Origin: Alnus glutinosa
Lineage: Eukaryota > Streptophyta > Magnoliopsida > Fagales > Betulaceae
DNA: 64,000 nucleotides
Direction: 5' to 3'
NCBI RefSeq assembly: GCF_958979055.1
Contig: NC_084896.1
Coordinates: 5,150,501-5,214,500 of the forward strand
Both the position numbers and the translations under genes were made by a program. Below are positions 23,901 through 33,110 of this stretch, in pieces (position 1 is the first letter of the stretch; every line of letters begins with the position of its first letter). The notes beneath the pieces are model-generated. The model searched no databases. It saw only the letters and a program-made list of their open reading frames with translations, and was not told the DNA's origin.

Positions 23901-24706
23901 GTCATTTCGTTATGGCCAAGCCACTTTCTTGTATTGGGTGTTTTATACATTTGCTCCTTCGTATCCTATTAATGTATGGTACCTGAAAATTATCTTCTTC
24001 CTCTGTTGATTCAGTGTTGATTTCTTCTGTTACTTGTAGGCTTTTGAGGAAGCTGAGCTCCCCAAGCTGAAGGAAGAGAAACCAGGTCTTACTCACACTC
24101 AATACAAGGACATGATATGGAAGCTATGGAAGAAATCTCAGGACAATCCTCTTAACCAGGTAAGTTTTAGAATTTATCTTCTCAACTGGTGCCTTTTGCT
24201 TTCAATCTGAATTTTTGTAATCTTGTGTTTTCCTTGCACTGCTTTTGGAGATTAGGTTGAATTAATGTTTTCCTTTTCCGTTTTAGTTTTCCATGCTTTT
24301 ACTGGACAAGGATCCTTTCCATTTCACAGTCAAGATTTAAAGTTGGTGCATCTAACGGTGTACATGATGTTACATTATTAAAAGACTTACTAATATTGAC
24401 ATCATGTACATCGTTAGATGCACAAAATCCTAACCATGAAATTCATTTAAAATGGAGAGGATCCTCTTCTGCTTTTACTAGCTTAGTTCTACATGAAAAC
24501 TGAATAAGGTCCAACTCTGTTTTAACTTCCATGTTCTATGGTTTACAACTACATCTAGCTATATTTAATATTCAGACCCTTCAGTTACTCATAGAAGACA
24601 CTGTTTTTATGGTTTGGTGGATCAACTGTAGATGGGTTGTTCGTTACTTTTTCTGATTCCAACTCTTTAACTGGTTGTAATTCTGCACAAGCAGATTGCT
24701 GAATGA
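20923..24706 (+). CDS. CCDC124/Lso2-type ribosome-associated coiled-coil protein
   Basis: Three exons: 20923-21480 (186 codons), 24040-24159 (40 codons) and 24695-24706 (I-A-E-stop), with GT-AG introns in phase 0, giving 229 residues. Human CCDC124 is about the same size. The N-terminal half (residues 1-140) is a lysine/arginine/glutamate-rich helical coiled coil beginning MPKKMGVNSKAEEARARKS. The C-terminal half holds the family block with DSILEARTVEEAI, HPERRLKASFKAFEE and LTHTQYKDMIWKLWKKSQDNPLNQ. The family binds ribosomes; yeast Lso2 and human CCDC124 occupy idle (hibernating) ribosomes and help restart translation, and a like role in the cytosol is inferred here. Exon 1 is strongly GC-rich compared with its AT-rich surroundings. 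Intron 1 (2.56 kb) hosts two LINE fragments. The terminal exon is tiny but restores the usual C-terminus. Confidence 0.92.
22418..23110 (-). mobile_element. LINE fragment with reverse-transcriptase zinc-binding (zf-RVT) remnant
   Basis: On the minus strand, reading from about 23070 to 22768, the translation gives PWKSIWKVKVPSRVAFLVWTA, then NLRKRN..WCYICKIYGESIDHLFLHC and ATELW, the zf-RVT domain at the end of plant L1 ORF2. A reversed 3' UTR (CATAGTACATAGGACATATAC) and a T-run at about 22429-22439, the complement of the A-tail, follow. It is 5' truncated and lies in intron 1 of the CCDC124-like gene, antisense to it. Confidence 0.8.
23330..23452 (+). mobile_element. LINE 3' UTR fragment, sense orientation
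   Basis: Contains the L1 3' end wording CTCTTGTATACTTCCTATG..GCGCCTTTTTGC..TTTTAATAAATTTGCAATTACTTATAAAAG, alike in pattern to the copy ending at 1732. The left limit is uncertain, and the TSD is not clear. Confidence 0.6.
23666..23716. repeat. Two-copy tandem repeat, 26-bp period
   Basis: The 25-base segment starting TTTGTGGCCATTGTACATG occurs at 23666-23690 and again, identical, at 23692-23716. It lies in intron 1 of the CCDC124-like gene. A recent small duplication is the simplest reading. Confidence 0.85.
24309..24465. repeat. 157-bp MITE with near full-length inverted arms
   Basis: Starts AGGATCCTTTCCATTT and ends with the inverse AAATGGAGAGGATCCT. Arms extend inward to GTGCATCTAACGGTGTACAT and its inverse ATGTACATCGTTAGATGCAC, with a spacer of about 30 bases. 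It lies in intron 2 of the CCDC124-like gene. No coding capacity. Confidence 0.8.
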
Positions 24707-26714
24707 GTGATCACAGCTGCATCTTCGGCCCAGAACAGCAGGCAGGTTTCATTGGGGATTGTCAAGGAGTACTGCATTTTGATGTGTGGCAGATCATTCG
24801 TGATTCATATGCTATATGTGGTTTCTGGCCTGTTGTATGTATAGTGTCCGCTTATACTTAATAAAATCTGGATAGAGAAAGACAATGCTAGCCATTGTCT
24901 CTAGCCTATTTTGGTTACAGTTGTACTATAACTTTTTTTTTCCCCAACAAACAACTGATTGGTTTATATGCAGAGAAATGGTATTGCATGAAATTGGAGT
25001 AATAATATTTCCTTTGTTGCGAAACATGGTATATGCTGACTAGTTGTTTTGGAGGGTGTTTGCCTTCCTCCCCCTGTGGAATACTGAAAATTGACAAGCC
25101 GAGTTTTGGCTCTGTAACTATGCAGAATTGCTTTGCGTCTCTTGCTTCTTGTGCTATTAATTTTGTAAGTCACGATTTTCGAAGTAGAGGTTTTAGTTTT
25201 GGCTCATCATGTGTAATGCCCCACATAGCTACAATTGTTTTGTTAAAACCTAATGCGACTACATACGGCCTGCCCTATAATTCTTTACTAGCTATCTATG
25301 CCAACAGGCAATACATCTTTTGCAAGGTTGCTCTAAGGCTTGCTACCTTTCATTTGTATTTGGCTAGAAAATTCCTGAAAATTTTGGGTTAATTGGATTT
25401 TGGAGTTGGTGGATAGTGAAGAGGAGGACGAAGATTTCTAGGGTGTGGAAGACTGGATAATGCTGGGGTGGGGATGGGGAATAAGGAGATTTTGGGTGAT
25501 TTTCCCCTGCGACTCGTTTAGATTGGGATTTGATGGGGGAGCCATGTGAGGGGATCGATACCACCTTAGAGGCTACCCCCCTCCCCGTGGAAGGTAAAGG
25601 GTAGAAGGAAGCTTCAAAATATAGAATTGCTTCATCAACTACGATGCTAAGTTTATATCCTCTAGGTGGGAGAAAGGCAAGCCTCACGTCTTCTAGCTTT
25701 AGTGCTTCGGGAGGTTTTGTTGTTTTGTTGTTTTGTGGGTTTTGGGTTTGATGGTTTGTCAGGTTTTGGGTTTGAGGGATTGGTTTTCCTGCTTGTTTAG
25801 AGCCTCTTGCCTGTATTGTTTGTGTATTTAGGGATGTCTTATGCTTTTTAATATATTTAAAAAAAAAAAAAAAAACATGGATGTCTCAGTTAAAGATCAA
25901 TGTTCTTGTGGGTAGGGTAAAATCTATCAGAAAAATGCATGGAGTAATGGTTTCCTTAATCCGAAAAATGCTAATTTACGCAGGCGGTGGTTGTAATTAT
26001 AGAGCCTTGCAAATTGCTGTCTTTATAAAATCAAATGCATACCTGTTAGTTTTAATAGCTTGAGCAGTGTGGAACAGATGCTCGAGTGTCTTTATTGATT
26101 GTGTATTTTTCAATGCATGTGATCTTTTTCAAGGCTGGTCATCTTTGGGCCACATCGGCGGGAATATATATATATACAAAATAATGTTGGTAGTTGAGTT
26201 TTAAAAGTGGGCACTCAGCTTTGTGCCCTATTAATTATGTAATTTGTGTGTTGCTTTGCGCTCATAAATTGAGCAATCTTCGTTGCATTAAGAGCCAAAA
26301 ATGAAGGAAGATTTCGTACTTTTTGATAAGCTAATTATTACACAACTCTACTCAATGAGGGGCTTGCCTTAATTCAATAAATAGACCTAATCGCATCTGA
26401 GATCGAGTACTGAGAGAGCATTCAGATCTGGTTTTCCAAACCCTCTTTTTCATACATGAAGAACCACTATAACATTCTTCACCCTTTTTTTTTATTCAAT
26501 TCTCTACCTCTCCTCGAGTAAAAAAAAAATGGGTTCATCAAAATTTGATTTGATTTGATTTTTTTTTTTTTTTAATATATATTAAGAATCGGATGTGAAT
26601 CACTATGGCATGCGTGGAAGTGCTTGTTCTTCATAGCATTAGACTTTAAAAATTCCCCACCGCAATATCTGGTGTCTGGTGATTTACATAAGAAGTATGT
26701 CATATTCTCTAATT
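24707..26714. other. 3' UTR of the CCDC124-like gene, then spacer with a possible retroposon tail
   Basis: The first 150-200 bases are likely 3' UTR (AATAAAATC near 24859 could be the poly(A) signal). From about 25360 to 25875 the sequence ends GTATTGTTTGTGTATTTAGGGATG..TTTAATATATTT and then an A-run, suggestive of a 5'-truncated LINE or retroposon. No TSD was found. No gene is supported in the remainder, and a 119-codon frame at 25033-25392 shows no family likeness. Confidence 0.35.
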
Positions 26715-26719
26715 AATAT

Positions 26720-27190
26720 TGTTGGGGATAAATCCCACTCAACCCGATCCAAAGAGGAGATTCGAAAGTCAAATAAGGTCAAAACATATAAGAATAATGA
26801 TCATATTAGAAGTCTAAGAAGATATCAGATCAGAAATCTAAGAAGATATCAGATTAGAAGTCTAATAAAGGATCAGAGTTCAATTAGAACTTTGATATCA
26901 ATTCTAGATCTCGATTAGAACTCTGACAGCAGTTCTAGATCGACAAGGAGCAGAAATTCTAATCCAGCTTTGGCTCCACCTCTTTGCCTATAAATAGGCC
27001 CATACCCCAAGTACAAACTAAGACTCAATTTTATGCATAGAGCATTATTTTCTCACAGAAGCTAACTTAGGCATTGGAGCGGGACCCCCGGAAGGGTCCC
27101 TAGGTTTTGTTGTTTTGCAGAGTTATTGAGAAGCGTGAAGAACATCAAAGGAACGTGCAGATTCACACCATACCGGAAACTGTACCAACA
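26720..27190 (+). repeat. 5' LTR of the gag-only element (471 bp)
   Basis: TG..CA termini, a TATA-like CTATAAATAGGCCC near 26991, and an R/U5 region with GCATTGGAGCGGGACCCCCGG and GTTTTGTTGTTTTGCAG. It holds an extra copy of an AATCTAAGAAGATATCAGAT unit near 26830-26855 that the other LTR lacks, accounting for the length difference. Confidence 0.92.
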
Positions 27191-27193
27191 GTT

Positions 27194-27210
27194 TGGCGCC
27201 GTCTGTGGGA
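27194..27210 (+). other. Primer-binding site of the gag-only element
   Basis: TGGCGCCGTCTGTGGGA begins three bases after the LTR. This is the primer-binding form common in plant Ty3/gypsy elements. I did not match it to a particular tRNA here. Confidence 0.75.
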
Positions 27211-27250
27211 ACAATTATTCGTTCCTCATAAAAGAAAAAGAAGATCCAGC

Positions 27251-28624
27251 ATGGTGATGAACACACGTTCCGGAAGTCAGACCAACCGAGAGCCCATAGT
27301 CCGAATGGAGCCAGTTATTCAGAAAAATTTGCAGCCTCCACCGAACCCTCCCCCGGGGGGTGGAGATCAAAATCGTATAGCAGCGTTGGAAGCCCAGATT
27401 GAATCCTTAACACAGCGGAATGCCGAGTTGTTGCGAAGGAGGCCGGAACAGCCCAATCCCGAGATGAACAGGGATGAGCGTGAAGAAGAAGATCACAACA
27501 GCAACACTAATCCTCGGAGGGAGGATGATCGCCAAGGAGATCTGAGTAGAGTTATTGCTGAGCTGGAGAGAAGGTGCACGTACATGGAGATGGAAAGAAA
27601 GGACAAAAGCAGATCCGTAATGGTGGACAAGCTCCTAATGGGTATAGACTCACCCTTCACCAGACGGGTGGCAGACTATCGGCTTCTCGATAAGTTTAAG
27701 GTACCCCAAATTCTAAGTTATGCAGGAGACAGAGATCCCTTGGATCACCTAGAAAATTTTCGAGCTCATCTAGACCTTCACGGGACACCTGATGAAGTAG
27801 CATGTCGGGCCTTCCCTCTTAATCTTTCGGGGAATGCCCGAGACTGGTTCAGGAAGCTGCCCCCGAATTCCGTTGATCAGTTCAAGGAGTTGTCCAAAAT
27901 ATTCCTAACCGAATTTCTAGCTTTCCGAACAAGGAAGAAGCCTTCGGGATATTTGCTACCATTGCACCAGCAAAGCAACGAAAGTCTTAAGGAGTTCATG
28001 GCTCGGTTTAACCGAGAGAAGGTAACGGTTGAAGATCCAACCGAGGATATGGTATTTGCTGCCATTTATCAAGGAATTTCACTCGAGGAGCCTTTGATGA
28101 AGAAGTTGGTCCGGAAGCAACCGAGTACCTTGCAGGGCCTCATGGATAAGATAGAAGAATTCATCAATCAGGAAGAAACGCTGAAGTCTATGGCCAGTTC
28201 TAGGCCACCCCGAGAGACAGCCCCAGAAAAGAAAAGGAAAGAATTCAGGAAAGTTGATGGGGAAGAGCAGAGGCAGGTAAAGAAGTTTAAAGATTACAAT
28301 TTTACACCTCTCAATGCCGAGAGTAAGAAGAAATCTCTCGGATTAGTCCTAGCCGAGTATAAGAAGAAACTTCTCGGACCAGTCCTAGCCGAGAAGGAGC
28401 CTCTCGGATCAGTCCTAACCGAGAGCAAGAAAAAACTTCTCGGATCAGTCCTAGCCGAGAAGGAGCCTCTCGGATCAGTCCTAGCCGAGAGCAAGAAGAA
28501 ACTTCTCGGATCAGTCCTAGCCGAGAGCAAGAAAAAACTTCTCGGATCAGTCCTAGCCGAGAAGAAGCCTCTCGGATCAGTCCTAACCGAGAGCAAGAAA
28601 AAAAACTTCTCGGATCAGTCCTAG
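27251..28624 (+). CDS. Ty3/gypsy-type Gag protein (truncated by frameshift in its C-terminal repeats)
   Basis: The first good ATG after the primer-binding site gives 457 residues. The N-terminus includes a coiled coil (QNRIAALEAQIESLTQRNAEL). The capsid-like retrotransposon gag domain follows, with YAGDRDPLDHLENFRAHLDL, LNLSGNARDWFRKLP, SLKEFMARFNREK and IYQGI. The C-terminus is a lysine-rich linker, then tandem (A/T)E-SKKKLLGSVL and AEKEPLGSVL repeats. No CCHC zinc knuckle is seen. A run of eight A in the ninth repeat, against six in its sister units, shifts the frame and the protein ends at TAG 28622-28624, while the DNA repeats continue to about 28752. Related Gags form particles that package element RNA. 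Confidence 0.88.
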   Translation: MVMNTRSGSQTNREPIVRMEPVIQKNLQPPPNPPPGGGDQNRIAALEAQIESLTQRNAELLRRRPEQPNPEMNRDEREEEDHNSNTNPRREDDRQGDLSRVIAELERRCTYMEMERKDKSRSVMVDKLLMGIDSPFTRRVADYRLLDKFKVPQILSYAGDRDPLDHLENFRAHLDLHGTPDEVACRAFPLNLSGNARDWFRKLPPNSVDQFKELSKIFLTEFLAFRTRKKPSGYLLPLHQQSNESLKEFMARFNREKVTVEDPTEDMVFAAIYQGISLEEPLMKKLVRKQPSTLQGLMDKIEEFINQEETLKSMASSRPPRETAPEKKRKEFRKVDGEEQRQVKKFKDYNFTPLNAESKKKSLGLVLAEYKKKLLGPVLAEKEPLGSVLTESKKKLLGSVLAEKEPLGSVLAESKKKLLGSVLAESKKKLLGSVLAEKKPLGSVLTESKKKNFSDQS

Positions 28625-28752
28625 CCGAGAAGGAGCCTCTCGGATCAGTCCTAACCGAGAGTAAGAAGAAAAACTCTCGGATAAGTCCTAGCCAAGAGTC
28701 TCGGATCAGTCCTTGCCGAGAGCAACAAGAAAGCATTCTCGGATCAATCATT
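28316..28752 (+). repeat. Tandem array of 13 short repeats, nearly all hairpin-forming, in gag
   Basis: Units of about 36 and 30 bases start at 28316, 28352, 28388, 28418, 28454, 28484, 28520, 28556, 28586, 28624, 28654, 28691 and 28715. Most open with CCGAGA and contain TCTCGG, which pair as a 6-bp stem over a 7- or 13-base loop, then GATCAGTCCTA. The second unit (CCGAGT) and the twelfth (CCAAGAGTCTCGG) are degenerate. The first eight units are multiples of three bases, so the array reads through as protein. The sequence TCCTAG at unit joints is a latent stop in another frame. Confidence 0.88.
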
Positions 28753-28989
28753 GCCAAGAGAAAGAAATAAAGAGAGCCAGGGGGGTCGGATTTAACCCTC
28801 GGGTTTTGCAGGTTTTTTATGAGACATGGAGAAAACCCTAAGGAAAAACAAGAAGGTAATGGGGGATAAGATTTAACCTTCAGGTTTTGCAAGTTAGCAG
28901 GTTTTCAGAAGGAGACAAAGCTCGAGTTTCCTTAGACATGGAATTCCCATTATTCAAGCAAGCTTCGGATAAGGGAATTGGGGGGTAAC

Positions 28990-29433
28990 TGTTGGGGATA
29001 AATCCCACTCAACCCGATCCAAAGAGGAGATTCGAAAGTCAAATAAGGTCCAAACAGATAAGAATAATCATATCATAAGTCTAAGAAGATATAAGATCAG
29101 AAGTCTAATAAAGGATCAGAGTCCAATTAGAACTTTGATATCAATTCTAGATCTCGATTAGAACTCTGACAGCAGTTCTAGATCGACAAGGAGCAGGAAT
29201 TCTAATCCAGCTTTGACTCCACCTCTTTGCCTATAATTAGGCCCATACCCCAGGTACAAACTAAGACTCAATTTTATGCATAGAACATTATTTTCTCACA
29301 GAAGCTAACTTAGGCATCGGAGCGGGACCCCCGGAAGGGTCCCTAGGTTTTGTTGTTTTGCAGAGTTATTGAGAAGCGTGAAGAACATCAAAGGAACGTG
29401 CAGATTCACACCATACTGGAAACTGTACCAACA
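28990..29433 (+). repeat. 3' LTR of the gag-only element (444 bp)
   Basis: Same termini as the left LTR and followed directly by the AATAT target duplication. It lacks the 25-bp internal duplication found in the left copy. CTATAATTAGGC replaces CTATAAATAGGC in the TATA-like site. Confidence 0.92.
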
Positions 29434-29739
29434 AATATCTTGTTAATTTTCAGCCATTTATGTGTGCCATTCATTACGAAGTATCAAATCACAAGGCAAC
29501 TTCTCTGCCCCCAATTTCATTTCTCCTTGTGATTGATGGAGACAAATTGAATAATAATTGGGCATAACTTGGCCACAATTCAATGAGTATAAAGAAGGAT
29601 CACGATGGCAATGAGCTAGCATGGCTGAGAAATTTCTTGTAGGGCAGCTTTAATGGTGCATTGAATTTAGATTCTAGTCTATGCTCTTTTTGTGGCCCTG
29701 TGGAGCTTTCAGCCAATTAGTGCATTTTGGGCAGCTGAA

Positions 29740-30250
29740 TTTTTGAAAATTACACTTATCACCTTAATTTATCATCTAATTTGTAATGTTATCCTCAATG
29801 TTTCAATTTTTACAATGTACCCCAACCAATCTACTAAGCAGGTTGCAGTGTCCATTTTTCGTTAAAAGTTTTCTATTAAATCTTAACAGTGGGGGTATAA
29901 TGGACATTTCACGTTATTTAAAATGACAAAAATACCATGCATTAGTTAAAAAATTCAGAAAAAACGAAGAAAGAAAAGAGAAAAAAACCCTCCCACGGCT
30001 GCATTTTTTTGTTTTTTTTAATAAAAAAAATGATATAATTACTTTTCTATAAATTTTATGGGAATAAAATGAACATTTTATATCATGTGTGGGTCACGTG
30101 ATGCGCTTTCTGTATAATTTAATAGAGAATCGATGGAAGGAGATATTACAAATTGAGTGGTAGATTGGTAAGATACAATACAAAAATTGAAACATCGGGA
30201 GATTTTTTGCAAATTGAATGATAAATTGAAGGGTAAGTGTAGTTTTCCTT
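29740..30250. repeat. Inverted-repeat (foldback/MITE) element
   Basis: The left part AATTACACTTATCACC..CAATGTTTCAATTTTTAC and the right part CAAAAATTGAAACATCGGG..GGTAAGTGTAGTTTTCC are inverted copies. Inner segments include GTTAAAAGTTTTCTATTAAATC and a stretch reading GGTATAATGGACATTTC. No ORF or clear TSD. Confidence 0.6.
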
Positions 30251-30686
30251 TTTTTTTTCTTCCATTTTTCTATGTAATTGCCATCCAAAATCTTACTTGT
30301 GTGGCAACATCTATGTACCCAAGGTCTACTACAGCTGAATTTTACAGATCCTTTCACTCAAGGATGAAAACTAGAACTAGAGAGCAACATTCTAGAAGAC
30401 ACAACTATAATTTTCAAAGTGGGTTTAAATTATAATTATGAAGAGCTACTCAAAGGGTGCAAAATATTCCTGCTTCATTTTCACATACGAATCCTTTAAG
30501 CAGAATGACCTTATGTTGCAGACCTGGTAATCAATAAGAGTTACTTGATGCAATAATATGAAGTCATTTTTTTTTTCTTCTTAATTATAAAAGATCCAGG
30601 CAAATATAGTACTTCAACCCGTAATTTGTGTTCATAAAACACCAGTATGGAATGTGGTTCATAACAGATCCTAAATGTCCCATATG

Positions 30687-31200
30687 TAGGGGTGGGCGTC
30701 GGTTTGTTAGGCGGTTAAGTCGGTTAACCGACTTTTGTCGGAATGTAGTCGGTGAATTTATTTCGGTTAAGTCGGTTAAGCGGTTAATAGGCGGTCGGTT
30801 AAGTCGGTTAAGCGGTTAATAAGCGGTCGGTTTAGTCGGTAAAGCGGTTAATAGGCGGTCGGTTAAGTCGGTAAGGCGGTTAATAGACGGTCGGTTAAGT
30901 CGGTTAACATTCGGTTAAAATGGGTAATGAAACGACGTCGTTTCGTTTTATATCGATTCGGTTAATCGGTCGAAATAGAATTCGGTTCGATTCGGTTCGG
31001 TTACCGCTTAAAAGGCAGTTCAGTTCGGTTCGGCTGCAGCTTAAAAGGCGGTTCGGTTCGGTTCGGCTGCCGATCCGGCTTTCGGAATAAAATTTTATAC
31101 CGACTACCGAACCGAAATTAGTCGGTAAGCGGTCGATGGTGGTTCGGTTCGGTTCGGTAAGCGGTCGGTAGGCGGTAGGCGGATAATTTGCTCACCCTGG
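30687..31200. mobile_element. hAT-like non-autonomous element with CGGTTA-rich interior
   Basis: Starts TAGGGGTGGGC and ends GCTCACCCTGG, approximately inverted termini of the hAT-MITE type. Flanking octamers CCCATATG (30679-30686) and GCCATATG (31201-31208) match at 7 of 8. The interior is built from repeats of GTCGGTTAAGCGGTTAATAG and GGTTCGGTTCGG. No coding frame. Confidence 0.72.
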
Positions 31201-31341
31201 GCCATATGGTTTGTGTATGTAAGCCCTTTAGTACCCTTTTCTTACATGTCGGTTCTTAAAGGTGAATTTTATCCAAAATTTATATAATTTGATATCAGAG
31301 TTGGTCACCACGAGAATAGGATAGAAGGGTTTCCGGCTTTA

Positions 31342-31991
31342 CACTACAAAAAAAATTGTTTTTCGCCACTTGCAGTTCGCCACGTGTACGGTCACTGTAC
31401 ACGTGGCGAACTGTTGGCCGCGTGCAAGTGGCCACGTAAATACACGCGGTGGGTCCGGTTGACACTAACTGCACAATTGGCCGCGCGTATTTTAATACAC
31501 GCGGCCAACGGTTGGCCGCGTGTATTATTATACACGTGGCAATATGTTTTTTTTTAAAAAAAAATAAAAAATAATTTTTTATTTAATTTAAATCTGTATT
31601 TAATTATTTTTTTAAATAATTGATTGTATTTTTAATTTAATTCTTTACTTTTAGAGGAAAAAAATATAATAACTGAAAAAAAAAAAAAAAAAAAAAAAAT
31701 TGAAGAGGAAAACACGTACGAGCAAGTTCAGTAGGGAGAAAGAGAGATACAGAGAGAGAGAGAGAGAGACAGAGAGAGACAGAGAGATACAGAGAGAGAG
31801 AGACAGAGAGAGCGAGAGACAGAGAGAGAGAGAGCGAGAGAGAGAGAGACAGAGAGAGAGAGAGAGCGATACAGAGAGAGAGAGAACACACTGTGAGAGA
31901 GAGAGAGCGAGAGAGAGAGAGACAGAGAGAGAGAGCGATACAGAGGAGAGAGAGAGAGAGCGAGAGACAGAGAGAGAGAGAGAGAGCGATA

Positions 31992-32034
<43 letters not shown>

Positions 32035-32672
32035 ACACCGTGAGAGAGAGAGAGAGAGAGCAATACGTATCAACCGGATACAGAGGAGAGAGAGAGAGAG
32101 AGAGCGAGAGCGAGAGACAGAGAGATACAGAGGAGAGAGAGAGAGAGCGGTACAGAGAGAGAGAACATCAGAATATGCATGTATTTAACGATTTTTTTTT
32201 TTTTTTTTTTTCATTTGAAACTACTGTGTAGTGGCGCGCGGGACAATTCCCGCGCGCCACTGCTATCTTCACAAATTCTGGCCGCGTGGCTTTAGGCCAC
32301 GCGGCCAGTTATCTTATACGTATATATACATAATAAAATTTACTTTTATTAATATATATTTAATAAAAACAATTAGCCATGTGTATTTAATACACGTGGC
32401 CATATACAAAACTTAATAAAATTTGTTTTTATTAATATATATTTAATAAAAACAATTGGCCACATGTATTAATACACGCGGTCAATTGGCCGCGTGTAAA
32501 AAATACACGCGGCCAACTGGCCGCGTGTATGCCGCATGTAATTAATTACACGCGGCCAACTGTGATGCGCATACTTCTAGCCACGTGTACTGTATACACG
32601 TGGTTAATTGGACGCGTGTCTACAGTAACAGGTACTGTAAACACTCGGCCAATTGTAGAGTTTTTTGTAGTG
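31342..32672. mobile_element. Non-autonomous CACTA (En/Spm) element, 1331 bp, 3-bp TSD
   Basis: Begins CACTACAAAAAA and ends TTTTTTGTAGTG, perfectly inverted CACTA termini, with TTA at 31339-31341 and 32673-32675. Subterminal regions on both sides carry many copies of GGCCGCGTGTA and TACACGCGGCC, the repeats transposase binds in this superfamily. Perfect palindromic arms occur, for example GTGGCGCGCGGGA paired with TCCCGCGCGCCAC at 32231-32260. The middle (about 31738-32171) is a GA-rich microsatellite. There is no transposase gene. Confidence 0.93.
31738..32171. repeat. GA-rich imperfect microsatellite inside the CACTA element
   Basis: About 430 bases of (GA)n interrupted by GATACAGAG, GCGAGAGA and ACACACYGTGAGAG-type words that themselves recur. 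The long serine/leucine- or arginine/glutamate-rich open frames across it are artefacts of the repeat. Confidence 0.9.
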
Positions 32673-32675
32673 TTA

Positions 32676-33110
32676 TGACTGAGTCACGGAGGCCATTGTA
32701 TAGGTGAGTGGAGCCATCCTGGTCAATATCGATAGAACAATCTTAACCAAGTGTCAAAGTTTGTATCAAGTAACTGCTCCACAGACCTGTTGAGAAAACA
32801 TTTATGAGAGAGGTGAAGCTGGGAAAGTCTGGTGAGGTCTATGTATCAGGATTGCAACTTCTAATGACTACTTCTTCTCTCTTTTGGCTGACCTGAAGCA
32901 ATTAAATTTCGCCTTAAGTACTGAACAACTATTAGTAAATGCTCAAACCAATCAACCAATGGTGCAGTTTATGAAGGATGGACCAAAATAGTTCACATCA
33001 ACAATCACTCTTAATAAATCATAGCCATGAGGCAAATTTCAGGCTTCGTTAAATCAGGAAATGGCAAAACAGTCGGGAACTGAAACATCTCTGCTCAGGT
33101 CTGCAATGAG
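32676..33110. other. Upstream region of the kinase gene
   Basis: No supported gene. Some wording near 32820-33000 reads like a decayed Copia fragment. It probably also contains the promoter and 5' UTR of the kinase gene that starts at 33111, but no specific site stands out. Confidence 0.3.

Larger units (their letters stand above)
26720..29433 (+). mobile_element. Gag-only LTR retrotransposon (TR-GAG type), 2.7 kb, complete with 5-bp TSD
   Basis: Two LTRs start TGTTGGGGATAAATCCCAC and end CTGTACCAACA. The TSD AATAT flanks the element at 26715-26719 and 29434-29438. A primer-binding site follows the left LTR, and a purine-rich tract (about 28973-28987) precedes the right one. The 1.8-kb interior encodes only a Ty3/gypsy-type gag, with no protease, reverse transcriptase or integrase. 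This matches the published class of terminal-repeat retrotransposons with GAG domain. It must depend on another element for reverse transcription and integration. The LTRs differ by a 25-bp tandem duplication in the left copy and scattered substitutions. Confidence 0.92.

Noticed and set aside
25033..25392. 119-codon frame downstream of the CCDC124-like gene
   Set aside because: Atypical composition, no family match and no promoter. Probably UTR or spacer.
28294..28892. Antisense 100- and 193-codon frames with LGLIRE repeats
   Set aside because: Shadows of the gag repeat array on the other strand.
31637..32231. Several 100-160 codon frames rich in Ser/Leu or Arg/Glu
   Set aside because: They are read-throughs of the GA microsatellite in the CACTA element on both strands.
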